The translations under genes and the position numbers were made by a program. From Nelumbo lutea (Eukaryota; Streptophyta; Magnoliopsida; Proteales; Nelumbonaceae): DNA of 64,000 nt. The DNA lies in NCBI GenBank assembly GCA_022828595.1, contig JAKGHH010000008.1, positions 28,140,378-28,204,377 of the forward strand, in the 5' to 3' direction. Numbering within the stretch: position 1 is the stretch's first letter; every line of letters starts with the position of its first letter. Of this stretch, positions 33,801-45,800 are shown one piece after another. Under the pieces are notes generated by a model. That model did not search any database. It was not told the DNA's origin and was given only the letters and a program-made list of their open reading frames with translations.

Positions 33801-36800
33801 TTAGTAATAAAAGGAGTAATTCCTCTTTTGATGTTGTGCATACTGATGTTTGGGGGCCATATCATATCTCTTCTATGAGTGGGTACAGATATTTTCTTCT
33901 ATTTGTTGATGACCATACCCGGTTTTCTTGGGTCTATCTTATGCGTTCTCGGGATGAGGTTCCTGCTCTGACCCAAAACTTCCATCAGATGGTTCTCACT
34001 CAGTTTGAGACCAAAATCAAAGTCCTTAGATCTGATAATGCAAAGGAATACTTTGCTCAGCCATTGACCTCCTACCTTCTTAGCCATGGAGTTATTCACC
34101 AGAGCACTTGCCCTTATACACCACAGCAGAACGACGTTGCTGAAAGGAATAATAGGCATATCTTGGAGGTGGCTAGAAGCATTATGTTTACCTCCAATGT
34201 ACCTATTCCCTTATGGGGTGATGCTATCCTCACGGCAGTTTATCTCATTAATCGAGTTCCTTCCCGGGTCCTTGATATGAGAACCCCCTTTTCCCTTCTA
34301 TACCCAGACGAGGAGTTGTTCATTGTTCCCCTTAAAACCTTTGGTTGTACCTGTTTCGTTCAGTTTCTCGGGCCTCAGCATTCCAAATTTGAACCTAAGG
34401 CCTCCAAATGCATTTTCCTTGGTTATGCACAAACTCAAAAGGGTTATTGCTGTTATGATCCGGTTTCAGGGAAACAGTTTGTCTCCATGGATGTCACCTT
34501 CTTTGAGGAGACACCCTATTATCCTAGGGTTTCTCCTCAGGGGGAGAGCAGTGAGAGCGGGGCTGTTTTGAGTTTCTTTCCTCAGGGGGAGAGCAGTGAG
34601 AGTGGAAGTGGGGCTGGTAGAAGTGGGGCTGTTCCTTTACTTGTTCCACTGGGTAATGAAGGTTGTAGTGGTGAGGGTGGTCAGAGGGAGCCGGAGTTGA
34701 GAGTCTATCACAGGCGATGCAGGCAGGTTGATCCTAGTCTTCGGCAGTCCCGGCCAGCTCCAGTTCCTTCTGTGCCTCCAGATCCAGAGCCTACTGAGAT
34801 ACCTCTCACTGTTGCCACTTCCCCTCCTGTGAATGACCTTGATCTCCCTATTGCCATTCGCAAAGGGAAACGACATTGTACCACTTCTACAGCTCACAGC
34901 ATCTCACAGTTCTTATCCTATGATCGTCTATCACCATCTTACCGGTCCTATCTCACTTCCATTGCCGATGTCCCTATTCCAAGAATGGTGCAAGAAGCCT
35001 TATCAGTTCCAGAATCGATAGATGCAATGCAAGTCGAAATGGACGCCCTGTTGAAGAATAATACTTGGGCATTGGTTGACCCACCAAAAGGAAAGAAACC
35101 AGTGGGATGCAGATGGGTGTTCACTGTGAAGCATAATGCTGATGGCTCTATTGAAAGGTACAAAGCCCAGCTGGTTGCAAAGGGGTTCACTCAGACTTAT
35201 GGTATAGACTATTTGGAGACCTTTGCCCCAGTAGCCAAGATGACCACCATTCGAGTTTTGTTATCCCTTGCAGCGAATCATTCTTGGCCCCTGTTTCAGA
35301 TGGATGTTAAAAATGACTTTCTGAATGGAGACTTACAAGAAGAGGTTTACTTGTAGTTGCCTCCTGGATTCTATGATACAGAGACAGGTAAGAAGGTTTG
35401 CCGACTGAACAAGGCATTGTATGGTTTGAAGCAGTCACCTAGAGCTTGGTCTGATAGGTTCAGATTAGCCCTTGGAAGGTTTGGTTATGTACAGGCTCAG
35501 TCAGATCATACATTATTCATCAAGAGGGTGGAGTCCTCTCTGACACTACTAGCAGTATATGTTGATGATATTGTGGTGACAGAAAATGACAGTCATGAGA
35601 TTGAGTCCCTCAAACAGCTCCTTCATCAAGAGTTTGAGGTGAAAGATCTTGGTGCACTACGGTACTTTTTGGGTATTGAGGTTGCTAGATCCAAGCAGGG
35701 GATTTTTATCTCTTAGAGAAAATATGTTCTAGATCTGTTGGCGGAAATTGGAAAGTTGGGTGTTAAGCCGGCCGATACACCCATCGAACAAAATCACAAG
35801 ATTAGTGCAGAGGGTGGGGAGCCTCTTGAAGACAATGTTATGTTCCAACGGTTGGTTGGAAAGCTTCTATATCTCTACCTCACTCGGCCAGATATCAGCT
35901 ATGCAGTTAGTGTTGTTAGCCAGTACATGCACTCTCCTAGAACTTCTCATCTTCTTACGGTAGAAAGAATATTAGCATACTTGAAGAAATGCCCGGGTAG
36001 AGGTATATTGCTCAAGAACAATAATCACATGAGGGTGGAAGTCTATACAGATGCCGATTGGGCTGGAAGTGTTGATGACAGAAGGTCTACCTCTGGATAT
36101 TGTGCCCTGGTGGGAGGTAACCTTGTCTCTTGGAGGAGTAAGAAGCAGAGTGTTGTTTCCCGCTCCAGTGCTGAAGCGGAATACAGGTCAATGGCTACTG
36201 GAGTGGCTGAAATCCTATGGTTGAGGTCACTACTTGAAGAGTTGGGTATTGACTATGAAAAGCCCTTAATGCTGTATTGTGATAATCAGGCAGCTATGAA
36301 TATAGCCCACAACCCAGTGCAGCATGACAAAACTAAACATATCGAAGTTGATCGACATTTTGTGCGAGAAAGGGTCACATCACAAGAAGTGTCTTCCGTA
36401 CATCACATCTAATATGCAGCTCGCGGATATCCTCACCAAGGTTGTACCAAGGAAGAAGTTAGAGACAGACCTATCCAAGTTGGGCATGATAGATATCTAC
36501 TCCCAACTTGAGTGGGAGTGTAGAGAACACTGATGTGGGCCCCACTGTAGTGGTCCCCACTGTGTTCTTAGGACAACAGTGTAGTTATTTGTTTCAGTTA
36601 TAGTAGTGTCAGTTTGAGTCAGTTTGTTAATTCACTTGTTATTTATTTCAGTTTTTATTTACTTTATTTATTATGTAAGTACCAAGGGCAGATGTGTCCT
36701 TTCCATTATGTACTAAACATAACCTATAAATATTAAGAGAGTGGCGGCGGCAGATCTGTTAGAATCTGTCCCTCCTTTCAACAACTTGTGTTCTCTTGCT

Positions 36801-39800
36801 TCTCTTCTATTCTCTCTCCTTTCTCTCACTTTCCCTTCTATTTTGCAAACCTAAAACCTTTTAGGATTCAAGACTGATTACAGTCTTGATCTTCTACTGT
36901 TATTTAGTTTGTTCTAGTGGTTGGCTGTTAGTTACATTCTTTAAAGGCTGGCGTGGCCTTTTCTTGTACACTTTATTCCCTTTATTTGTGTCTCAACAGT
37001 CCCTCCTCCCTTGAAAGCGACCTTGCCCTCAAGGTCAAGATGTGGGAATCTATTCTGTAAATCCAAGTAAGGTTCCCAAGTTGCATCCTCAATTGGGAGA
37101 CCTGGCCATACCACCAATGCCTCTGGTTCAATGTGATTCCCTTTGCGTATCCACCTGAAATCTGTTATCTGAGTGGGCTCAGTTTGAACTTGGCCATCTT
37201 CCGAGAATGATGGGAGGGTGGTTGTTGTTATTGCTCCTGTTTTTGGCCATTTCTTCAATAGGGATACATGGAATACAGGGTGTAATTTTGATGTTGCTGG
37301 GAGGTCAAGCCTGTATGCCACCGACCCAATGCGTTCCACAATCCGAAATGGGCCGAAGTACCTAGGGCTCAGTTTGTTCCACCGGTAGCCTGCTATTGAA
37401 ACTTGCTTGTATGGTTGTAATTTAAGGAAGACTTGCTCCTCAATCTGGTGTTGGATAGGCCTATGCCTTCTGTTGTAGGAGTCTGCCATCCATTGTTGGG
37501 CTCGATGGAGGTTGGATTTGAGATCTTGTAACACCCTATCTCGCTGGAGGAGTTGGTCTTCTACTGCTGCTACTGTTGTAGACCCTTTCTCATATGGGAG
37601 TAGGGGAGGTGGGTCCCGTCCATATAGAGCCCGGAAGGGAGTCATTCCTGTTGCACTATGATACGTGGTATTGTACCACCATTCTGCCCAATGAAGCCAC
37701 TTGAGCCACTGACGTGGCCTATCCCCTGCATAGCACCTTAGATAGGTTTCCAAACTCCGGTTGACCACCTCAGTCTGCCCATCTGTTTGAGGGTGGTAGC
37801 TGGTAGATTTGAAGAGTTTCACTCCCTGTAGTCGAAAAAGTTCTGCCCAGAAACGACTCATAAAAATAGGGTCGCGGTCTGAGACAATAGAGTTAGGGGT
37901 ACCATGCAGTCGTGCCACCTCCTTAGTGAAAATCTCAGCCACCATGGAGGCTGTAAAGGGGTGGGACAAAGGGAGAAAATGGTAGTATTTGGTGAATCTA
38001 TCAACCACTGCGAGAATGACGAACTTGCCATAGGAAAGGGGGAGCCCCGTTATAAAGTCCATGGATATATCTGCCCACACTTGTGTAGGAATTGGGAGTG
38101 GTTGTAGCAGTCCTGCTAGAGACTGGGTATCTGCCTTATTTTTCTGGCAAATGACGCATTCGGCTATGAATTTTTGGACCGAATTTTGCATGCCTTTCCA
38201 GTGGAATTGGGTGGCTAGTCTCTTGTAAGTGTGTAGGATCCCTGAGTGTCCTTCTGCTGGGGATGAGTGGAACACTTCCAGAAGTTGCTGAATATGGGCT
38301 GAATTCTGTGGTATCACCATTCGACGTTTATACAGCAGCAAGTTATTCTCCACTGTGTACCCTGGGTGGCTAGTAGGGTCCTCTTGGACCTGTGAACGCA
38401 GCTTGCTCAGTTGTGGGTGCCTTTCAGCTTCTTCTCTTAGCTGACCCATGATGGAACATGTTGGGCCCATGAGAAGTAATGGAAATAGTTGTGGCTGGCG
38501 TGACAGTGCATCTGCCACCTTGTTAGTGTGCCCTGCCTTGTATTTAATGACATAATCGTAGCCAAGTAATTTGGCTATCCATCGCTGCTGTTCCGGGGAT
38601 AGTACGGACTACTCCAATAGAAATTTCAGGCTCTGGTGGTCAGTTCGTATGATGAACCTCCTTCCTAGAAGGTAGGGCCGCCACCTCTAAACAGTGAGAA
38701 CAATTGCTATCAGTTCGCATTCGTATACTGATTTGGCTCATTTCTGTGCTGCCATTGCTTTGCTGAAAAACGCCAGTGGCCTTTCTTCTTGCATGAGGAC
38801 TGCACCAACTCCTTGGCATGACGCATCACATTCAATGATGAAGTCCTTTGAGAAGTCTGGAAGTGCGAACGTCGGTGGGGATGAAACAATTGTTTTGAGT
38901 GTCTCGAAGGCCTGTTGGGCCTCTCTAGTCCAGCAGAACCCATTCTTCTTAAGTAAACTTGTCAAGGGGGCAGCAATCAGTCCATACCCTCTAATGAATC
39001 GCCAGTAGTACCCTGTTAAACCCAAGAAGCCTCATAACTCCTTAACATTTTGAGGTTGGGGCCAATTTGTCATGCTTGAAATCTTTTCTGGGTCTGTTGC
39101 TACAATGCCGTTTTCGACCACGTGCCCTAAATAGTGTACTTGTGTCTGTCCAAATGCGCATTTTGACTCCTTTGCAAGGAGTTTATGAGTCCTTATCTGT
39201 TCCAAGGTGATTTGTAGATGTACTAGGTGTCCGTCCCATGTAGCGCTATATACAAGTATATCATAAAAAAAACGAGTATAAGTTTGCACAAATGGGGTCG
39301 AAATATGTCATTCATAAGGGCTTGGAACGTAGTTGGTGCATTGGTCAACCCAAATGGCATAACCAGAAATTCATAATGCCCTTCGTGTGTACAAAAGGCA
39401 GTCTTGTGGATGTCTCCCTCATGGACCCAAATTTGATGATATCCCGATCTCAGGTCTAGTTTAGAGAATATGGTGGCCCTGCCGAGTTCATCTAGTAGTT
39501 CATCGACTACCGGTATGGGAAATCGATCCTTCACAGTAATGTTGTTCAGAGCCCTATAGTCTATACAAAACCGCCATGCCTCATCCTTCTTTTTCACAAG
39601 TAATACCGGCAAGGAGAATGGGCTTTGGCTGGGTTTTATAATTTTTCTGTCAAGCATATCTTGCACTTGCCTCTCAATCTCTAGTTTCTGAAAATAGGGG
39701 TAATGATAGGGCCTTACATTTGTGGATGCAGTTCCGGGTAGCAATGGAATGCAATGATCATGGGCATGCTTTGGTGGTAGTTCCTTAGGTTCTTGGAAGA

Positions 39801-42800
39801 TCACTGAGAACTTCTGAAGTAGCTGCTGTAGTTGTGTGCAGCCTTCTTCGGATCTGTTTCCTTGGGCTAGCATGGGGCCATTCCCGTGGGAGTCTATCTG
39901 CATTAAAATGATGTGGGCTGGATCTGCTGCCTGTTTCCTTAGGGAGGTGAGACTAATAGGTCCTGGACCCTTGGACAGCTGCCCTTGAATATGCACCTGT
40001 GAGCTGCCCACTTGTAAATCCATGGTGAGACGGGCCCAATCACATATCACCGGCCCTAGTTGCCTTAACCATTGGACTCCGAGAACTCATCTGCTCCATT
40101 GATTTCCAGGGGGTGCAGATCTACCTCGAACTCATGTCCTTGTATCTTCATCCTTAATTCTGTGCACATATTGTCGCACACCAGGTTGCTCCCATTAGCT
40201 ACGTGCACCCAGAAGGTTGTACATGGTTGGACCGGAATCCCTAGTTGTCTGACCAATGATTGGGTAATGAAATTGAGGGTGCTGCCACTGTCTATAAGAA
40301 CTGACACATGGTGCCCTTGTACCAGTCCGATTACTCTCATAGTTTGAGAAGAAGCAAGACCGGTCAAGGCTTATAGGGATACTTCCGGGTATTCCTTTAT
40401 CAATTGCCCCCATTCTTGGTTGTCCATTGGCTCTTCAGTGTCTGTTGATTGCTCGACATATTCAGTTTCAGTTTGAAGGAAGAAAACTTGAGGGATCTTA
40501 CAGCGATGGCCCGGCCTGAATTTGTCTCCACATGAATAACAAAGGCCCTTTTCCCGTCGGGCTTGCATCTCAGTCCAGGTTAACCTCTTGGCTGAGCTGG
40601 GGCCTGAACCAAAGTTGACGTCCTTTCCTGTGATTCCTACTCCTGATCTAGGCTCCGGTTTACCCAAGATACCTGGTTCTGGGTTCGGTATACCTGGTCT
40701 GATCGCAGCTCCCAGAGGTCGATTAATCCTTCTTGCCCGATTCAGTTTGTCTTCATGTAGTCGAGCTAATGCTGCTGCTTCAAGAACGGTGGTGGGCTGC
40801 ATGGCTTTTACCTTCAGCCGCAATTCTCCCCTGAGTCCACCAACAAAATTGCCGAGAAGCGCGTTTTCTGGCCAACCTTGCATGCACACAACCAATCTTT
40901 CGAACGCCATCTGATAATCTTGGACGGAGCCGGTCTGTCGTAGCTTAGCAAGGCTTTCATCATAGTTCTCAAAAGCCGAGACTCCAAATCGCACGGTTAA
41001 GGCGTCAGTGAAGTCTGCCCATGTGGCTCTTGGGTGCCGTCACCGATACCATTGGTACCAGACGATCGCCTCTCCTTCTAGGTGTGCAAAAGCTAATGGA
41101 ACACGATCAGGTCCTTGTGTGTCGTGGTAATCGAAGTATCTTTCTGTTTGCAAAAGCCAGGATGTGGGATCTCCCCCTACAAAGATGGGAAACTCGATTC
41201 TTGCTATTCTTGATCCGCTTCGATGACTGGTGTCACTGCGCTCTTCTTGATTCGGCACAGGTGGTGCTTGTGCTAGTCGTTCAAGCAAGGATGCAAAGCT
41301 TTCTTTGATTTCTTTGACGTCAGCCGATATTCTTTGCATTTCTCCTTCCATGTTGTCGACTCTGTTCTCCATTGCGGATGACCTTGTGCTTGGCATCTTG
41401 GCTCTGATACCAACTTGTCAGGGACTACCTAACTCAGGGACTCTTTCGAAGGACCCTGCCTCCTGAGAGAGAGAGAGAGAGAGAGATTGTATTCCCAAAT
41501 CGATAATCCCCTCCTAACCTCCTTTCCTAATTTATATACTGTTGTTATAATTCTGTTATACCAGCCTCTCCACTTGTCCAGTCCACTTGTCTAGTTTGTT
41601 ATTTAGTTTGTTCTAGTGGTTGGCTGTTAGCTACATTCTTTAAAGGCTGGCGTGGCCTTTTCTTGTACACTTGTACTCCCTTTATTTGTGTCTCAACAGC
41701 TGTGCAATCAGTAGTTTTCAATATTGAAACATCTTTACTATGGTAGTTTTTGGTTGTGACTTGTTAGAGTTAATTGTTTCAACTCTCAACTTGATAATAT
41801 AGCCTTAATCCCAACTATTTGGGGTGTTCCACATGAATCCAAACTTACCATTAAGCTCTATCAAGACTCAAGAGTCAACGGTTTCACGTGTTATATTCAT
41901 GTGGGAAATGTGAAGATTTGAGATCACTTATTGGAAGCTTCCTAATACTGAGGATATGTAAAATCAGAGGTAATTTTATATAATCCAAAAGATACTACCA
42001 GTGGAAGCGCCTTTGGCATATGCCTCAGGGTGTTTTGGGGGTGCCTCACCTAGAGGTGCACTCCTAGGCGTATGCCTCCCATGCCTTTCAAAACACTGGT
42101 ATGAATAAAAAGATGCCCCAAATCCGTTCAGTGATATTACATTAGACAATATGATTATTAACATTTTCTTCAAAGGCACAAAATACCCACTTGTTCCAAA
42201 TTAATGTGTCTATTGTTCAGTTGGTATGGAAACTTTCCGGTTGCTACTAGCCATGCAAATGCCTCAAGCCCTAAGGGATTGAATTACCCTAGATACTTGC
42301 CAGTCTCGAGGTGATTTTTATTACTCTTGCAATTTTGTCTGTATCCTTTGACTTTGAAGATCTGGCTGGATCTGTCAATTACCCCCAAATGGTTAGGAGA
42401 GGAATTAGGGCTTCCATTAGGGGCCAATCCTAGGGAGAGTAGATTTTGGACCCCAGTGATAGAGAAGTTTGAAAAGAGATTAGCTTCGTGGAAGAGGAAT
42501 TATATCTCTTTGGGAGGGAGAATTGCCTTAATAAGAGCTACCTTGGCTAACTCACCTACCTATTTTTTGTCTGTCTTTAGGATACCGGTTAGGGAAGCTA
42601 GGAAGCTGGAGAAGTTGATGAGAGATTTCCTATGGGAGCCAGGACAAGAAAAAAAGGATCATTTGGTTAATTGGGAAATTGTGTGAAGAAGTAAAGAAGA
42701 GGGGGATTTGGGACTTGGGAGGGTGACAAAAAAAATCAAGCTCTGTTAGGGAAATGGTTGTGGCGATGGCCATTGGAAAGTGAGAGGCTGTGGCATGAGG

Positions 42801-45800
42801 TGGTTGGAAGCATTCATGGGAGATCAGAGAATGGATGGGATGTTGGTGTGTCAAGGCAGGCTAACCTAGCAGCACCTTGGAAGGCCATTCACAATACCCT
42901 TCCTCAATTCCTCAAATTTATCAGGTATGAAGTTTTTTCTGGCAACACTGTTCGCTTTTGGGAGGATACTGGTAGGAGACACCCCTTTAAAGGACCTATT
43001 CCCTTTGCTTTTTTTTTGTTTCTTTGTATAAAAAAGAGGTGGTCTCAAAATTTTCTCATCACTGGGAACACCCTTAGCTCCTAATTGGGATTTTGGGTTT
43101 CGTAGAAAACTAAGGGATGATGAAACTGAATCTCTCTCTGTCTTGCTATGTTGTCTTAATTAGGTGTGTTTGGATCCCTCCAAGCCAGATAAAAGGGTGT
43201 GGACTCCTAGACCCAATGGAACCTTTACTTGTACTTCTTTCTTCAAGTCCATCTCTCAACATTCTACTCAACAACCCTTTCCGTCAAAGGAACTTTGGTG
43301 CAGGCCAGTTCCCCCAAAGATTATGGCGTTTTGTTGGGAAGTATTCCATGGGAAAGTAAACACTCTAGATAACCTACAAAAGAGAAGACATTTCCTCTGT
43401 ATTTCTCCCAATTGGTGTATCCTCCGTAGAGCTCACGGTGAGGATTGTTACCATCTACTAATATCTTGTCCCTTTTCTGCAGACTTTTGGGCTTGGCTAC
43501 TTTCGGTGTTTGTGAGTAGTTGGAGTCTACCAGTAGAAGTTCGCTTGCTCTTCAACCATTCTACTTTCTCTTGGCCTACAAAAAGAGGAAGACTTATGTG
43601 GAGATGTGCTTGCGCTGCCCTGATTTGGACTCTTTGGGAAGAAAGGAATGCTAGAATTTTTCAAGAAAGGGAAAGGAACAGTCAGGATTTGAAAGACCGT
43701 GCACTGAATAGGGCATTACCTTGGCTGAAGACCTTGGAAATCTTTCATCAATTCTCTTTGAATGATCTTTGGAGAAATTGGTCAGCAGTAGCGAGGTGTT
43801 CGTCCCTAAAGGACAAAGCAATTACAAGCTTGTTTCCTCCATCTGAAGGCTCACTGAAGTTGAACTTTGATGGAAGTAGAATGGGTAATCCTGCATTATT
43901 CGGAATGGGGAGGTGCTTTGAGAAATGAGAAGGGAGAGATTCTGTTGCTCTACTCAGGTCCCTTAGGAGTTGGGGACTCTATCAGGACAGAGCTATTAGC
44001 AGTTGTACAAGGGGTGCAATTTGCAAACCAGCTGGGGGTACAACACCTAATAGTCGAAGAGGAATCCAAAGTGGTGGTGGGTTGGTTGAAAAATCCTGAA
44101 GAGGCTATATGGTGCTACAAGAATTAAATGAAGAAATTCAGTTGGTTGACAAGGAATATGTTGGTCACTGTACAATGGGTGGGGAGATCAGCAAATACTT
44201 TGTTAGATGTGTTAGCCAAGCAAGGGGTAAATAGGGAAGAATTGTTTTGGGCTCAGCTGTGATTCCTGTATTTCTTTCCTAGTTTACTTGTAAGGTTCAA
44301 GGAGGGGCTGCAGCTCGTGCATCTTTCTCGGATGTTGTATGAATTTACAACTCTAAATCAGCTTCTGAATTAATAAATTTATTATTAGTCATAAAAAAAA
44401 GAGAAAAGTTACATACTTCCTGTCCTCTCCTAATTTAATAGCATTTAATGTTTGGTGTATGGTGTATTGGTGTGAATCATTTTTGGGATCCATTAATGCT
44501 AGTTGAACAAGAATGGCATTAATTGTTAACCACTTTTAGTATAGGTTAATAGACATCCTTCCTTGTACTTTTTGTAACGTCAAGAGTTATTGAAAAATGT
44601 AGTACTAAAGATTACACTGCATATTTGTATTCATGTTCTTGTATCACATTTTGCAAAATGCCTCCAAGTTACTTTTAAATTGCATTTTTCAAGTGAACTT
44701 TTCTCTCCTTGTTTTTTGTCATATGAATTGCCTTTCTTTCTTCCAAGATTCATTATAATTGCTTTGACGTTGAAATGCTTACATCTTTTTTTTTTTATCT
44801 TTTTTCTTTTGAAATGTTTATATTTTTTGTCTTCATGCTCCTCTATTTGGTGTTGTCATTAAACCTAGGGGCATATTAAACTGAGGACTAAATTCTTCTG
44901 TTGTTAGACTTTTATAATTAAATTTGGTGCAAACCCTGCTAGGGTGATGCCTGTGATCCTTATTAATACAAACTCGCTTAACCATGCTATATCTGATTTT
45001 CCCTTGCTTCTCTTGGTAGGACATTAATCAAAACCGGAGCATTGTAGAAGCACTTAATTATGAGGAGAACTTCTTCCATAACCACCCTGTATCTTTTGCA
45101 TACTGAAATGATTATTCTTTCATTATTACTTGTTGAGAGTTTCAGAGTGCCACTAAAGTTGCATTTCTGTTGAACACGTACATCTCTTTACAGGTATACC
45201 ATGGCCTTTCTGATCAATGCGGCATTCCTCAATTGGCAAATAAGTTGAACCAGGTTGGTTTACTTTGTTGTTCTTTTAAGTAATATTTGGTATCATTTAT
45301 CTGTTTATCCTCTCTTCTAATCTAATCATAGATAAACAACAAGTTAACTTCCTAGGGTTCCCAAGTACATTGAAACTTGAAAACATAACCAACAACTACA
45401 AACAATTGACCTGATCCAAAATAACTTAAAATCCTAATCAAACCATGGCTTGACTCTTGAGATTGAACAGAAATATCAAATAAACCCAATTCACTATCTA
45501 TAGAACTTGTAGTAGATCTTAAACAGTTAAACTAAAGGCTCTTTAAACGCCTAAAAAGTTTCTCTTAAGCTCTAGAAGTGGTACTTCTGCTAATGTATTC
45601 ATTTCTTGCATCTATACTCCACTGTTGATATATCAAAAGGATCCCACCCCTTTGACCTATGGAAGTGCCTCCAATGCTCTGGGACCTGGCTTCCATGAGA
45701 GTACCCACCTAATAAAAAATAGTCATAACTTCCCAATTTTATATAAAGAGAAAGAACTCCTTGAGACTCTAATTCCCTCACAAGTCACCGACCTTTTCAA

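Larger units (their letters stand above)
30972..36898 (+). mobile_element. Ty1/copia retrotransposon nested in the chromovirus LTR (copia-1)
   Basis: Two 380-bp LTRs (30972-31351 and 36519-36898), a TGGTATCAGAGC primer-binding site directly after the left one, and one long degenerate polyprotein frame in copia order (gag, protease, integrase, RT, RNase H). The 5-bp duplication GTTAT flanks it exactly (30967-30971 and 36899-36903). I count eight mismatches between the LTRs (2.1%), so it is younger than its host chromovirus (near 4%). Five in-frame stops and one late frameshift make it non-autonomous. Confidence 0.93.
30767..41698 (-). mobile_element. Ty3/gypsy chromovirus in intron 4, with a nested copia element
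   Basis: Minus-strand element with two LTRs (41416-41698 and the split 30767-30971 + 36904-36998), a Met-type primer-binding site, gag, protease, reverse transcriptase, RNase H and integrase with C-terminal chromodomain. The 5-bp duplication GCTGT flanks it exactly at 30762-30766 and 41699-41703. The two LTRs differ at roughly 10 or 11 of about 265 aligned bases (near 4%) plus a GA-repeat length change. A copia element lies inside its 3' LTR. Gag and RT are broken by stops and shifts, while the integrase frame is open. Confidence 0.92.
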
